This document shows positions 63,028-64,000 of a DNA stretch of 64,000 nucleotides, piece by piece (the first letter of the stretch is position 1; each line of letters starts with the position of its first letter). Origin of the DNA: an uncultured Roseobacter sp. (GTDB taxonomy: Bacteria > Pseudomonadota > Alphaproteobacteria > Rhodobacterales > Rhodobacteraceae); NCBI RefSeq assembly GCF_947495275.1, contig NZ_CANLYL010000009.1, forward strand, positions 62,001-126,000, written 5' to 3'. The notes beneath the pieces were generated by a model. That model made no database searches. It saw nothing but the letters and a program-made list of their open reading frames with translations, and was not told where the DNA came from. Made by a program: the position numbers and the translations under genes.

Positions 63028-64000
63028 ATGCCAAACCTGGCGAGTTCCCCACTGCTGTCGGTAACCGATTTGCGTAAATCATTTGGAGGCATCCATGCGC
63101 TCGATGGCGTGAGTTTTGCCCTGACGTCAGGAGAGGTGCATGCCTTGGTCGGAGAAAATGGTGCAGGAAAATCGACATTGATCAAGGTCCTGTCCGGTGT
63201 TCACATGTTTGAGGCCGGCGAGATCAGAATGGATGGTGACGGTTACCGGCCCACCTCCCCCCATGCTGCAAAAGTCGCCGGAATTCAGGTCGTGCATCAG
63301 GAATTCAACCTTTTGGGTGACTTGAGCGTGGCGGAGAACATCTCCATCGAAGCTCTGCCGAAAACGAAGTTCGGCCTGCTCGACCGCAAGGAAATGAACC
63401 GCCGGGCCCGAGCGGCCCTGGATGCGATCGGCCTCAACGACGTGGATGTCACCGCGCCGGTCAGGTCGCTGGGCATCGCGCATCGTCAATTGATCGAAAT
63501 TGCCCGCGCCTTGCAAAGCGACAGCTGCATTCTGATCCTGGATGAACCTACGGCCACGCTTACCGAGCGCGAGACAGCGCGTCTTTTCGAGATCGTCAGC
63601 GGTATCAAGGCGAAAGGGGTCACCGTCGTCTTTGTGTCGCATCACCTTGAGGAGGTTTTCGGTATTTGTGATCGCGTGACAGTTTTCCGAAATGGCAAAA
63701 CCATAACGACCGAAAATATTGCAGATGTCACACCTCCCGACGTGGTACGTTTCATGGTCGGGCACGCGCTTGAAGAGACGGCATCTGACGCCGCTGCCCC
63801 AGCACACTCCCGCGAGGTTGCGCTTGCAGTTGAAGGTTTGCAAACGACGGCCAACCCCTCTTCCGACGGGATCAGTTTTGAGCTGCGAAAAGGAGAAATT
63901 CTGGGCATAGCCGGGCTGGTTGGCGCTGGTCGCACCGAGGTCCTGAGAGCCATATTTGGCGCCGACCCGATGTTGTCTGGCCGGGTTCTGAAAGACGGCG
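63028..64000 (+). CDS. Sugar ABC transporter ATP-binding protein (RbsA-like), 3' truncated
   Basis: At least 324 residues of a dual-domain sugar importer ATPase; the gene runs off the window. Domain 1 has Walker A GENGAGKST (about 43-51), the degenerate signature SLGIAHRQLIEIARAL, Walker B LILDEPTA and switch His in FVSHHLEE. Domain 2 begins near residue 275 and shows GLVGAGRTEVLRAIFG, a Walker-A-like site typical of RbsA's second half. Start ATG 63028 lies 72 bp after the binding protein and just after a hairpin. Permease genes are expected beyond the edge. Confidence 0.9.
   Translation, partial: MPNLASSPLLSVTDLRKSFGGIHALDGVSFALTSGEVHALVGENGAGKSTLIKVLSGVHMFEAGEIRMDGDGYRPTSPHAAKVAGIQVVHQEFNLLGDLSVAENISIEALPKTKFGLLDRKEMNRRARAALDAIGLNDVDVTAPVRSLGIAHRQLIEIARALQSDSCILILDEPTATLTERETARLFEIVSGIKAKGVTVVFVSHHLEEVFGICDRVTVFRNGKTITTENIADVTPPDVVRFMVGHALEETASDAAAPAHSREVALAVEGLQTTANPSSDGISFELRKGEILGIAGLVGAGRTEVLRAIFGADPMLSGRVLKDG

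Overview
The window reads as a chromosomal segment of an alphaproteobacterium of the Rhodobacterales, Roseobacter-group type. The evidence is gene content: a TrcR (DUF1013) regulator, MipZ, FnrL with an fnrL-ccoNOQP-ccoGHIS cluster, a membrane-anchored cytochrome c, a VPLPA-CTERM protein, TRAP transport and an aerobic benzoyl-CoA (box) pathway. Base composition and codon use look uniform. No insertion sequence, prophage, integrase or CRISPR array was seen, so this appears to be core chromosome with catabolic modules.

Layout. 1-4.6 kb: two quinone oxidoreductases (the first cut by the window edge), a secreted RNase T2, TrcR and a membrane-anchored EEP-fold hydrolase. 4.6-7.1 kb: an ornithine-type decarboxylase with a structured leader and terminator, then a RidA protein. 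6.5-9.4 kb (minus): the dnaX-ybaB-recR operon. 9.5-16.2 kb: DUF202 protein, zinc metallopeptidase, the 4.5S SRP RNA gene (minus, 10765-10860), a 5'-nucleotidase-family enzyme with an odd start, NudC, two SRPBCC-type genes and prephenate dehydratase. 16.3-22.7 kb: cytochrome c and a complete yejABEF peptide importer.

22.7-33.7 kb is a micro-oxic respiration island: hemN, fnrL, a universal stress protein, ccoNOQP and ccoGHIS. Two perfect TTGAT-N4-ATCAA FnrL boxes lie in its divergent promoter regions. 33.7-41.4 kb: penicillin-binding D-Ala-D-Ala carboxypeptidase with SPOR domain, HAD hydrolase, clpS, an RsmC-like methyltransferase, a degenerate SDR protein, and heme genes hemF, hemC and hemE. 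A CAU-anticodon tRNA follows at 41.5 kb.

42.0-54.3 kb is an aromatic-acid module: a three-gene TRAP transporter, benzoate-CoA ligase, alpha/beta hydrolase, DUF309 protein, boxC, boxB, a 47-residue Cys-rich ORF, boxA, boxR and a stand-alone 3-hydroxyacyl-CoA dehydrogenase C-domain. Benzoate would be taken up, activated to benzoyl-CoA, epoxidised by BoxAB and ring-cleaved by BoxC under BoxR control. TGCA-containing sites precede bclA, boxC and boxR; two of them share 12 of 13 bases. 54.3-64 kb: DUF2165 protein, an orphan Tat-exported peptide-binding protein, a second RidA-family protein, fumarylacetoacetase with a 38-residue membrane ORF and divergent MarR regulator, the VPLPA-CTERM spondin-like protein, MipZ, and the start of a sugar ABC importer whose ATPase runs off the window.

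The items least explained by standard annotation are the Cys-rich small ORF translationally coupled to boxA, the shared BoxR-like operators, the very short hemN leader implied by its FnrL box, and the orphan dehydrogenase C-domain coupled to boxR.
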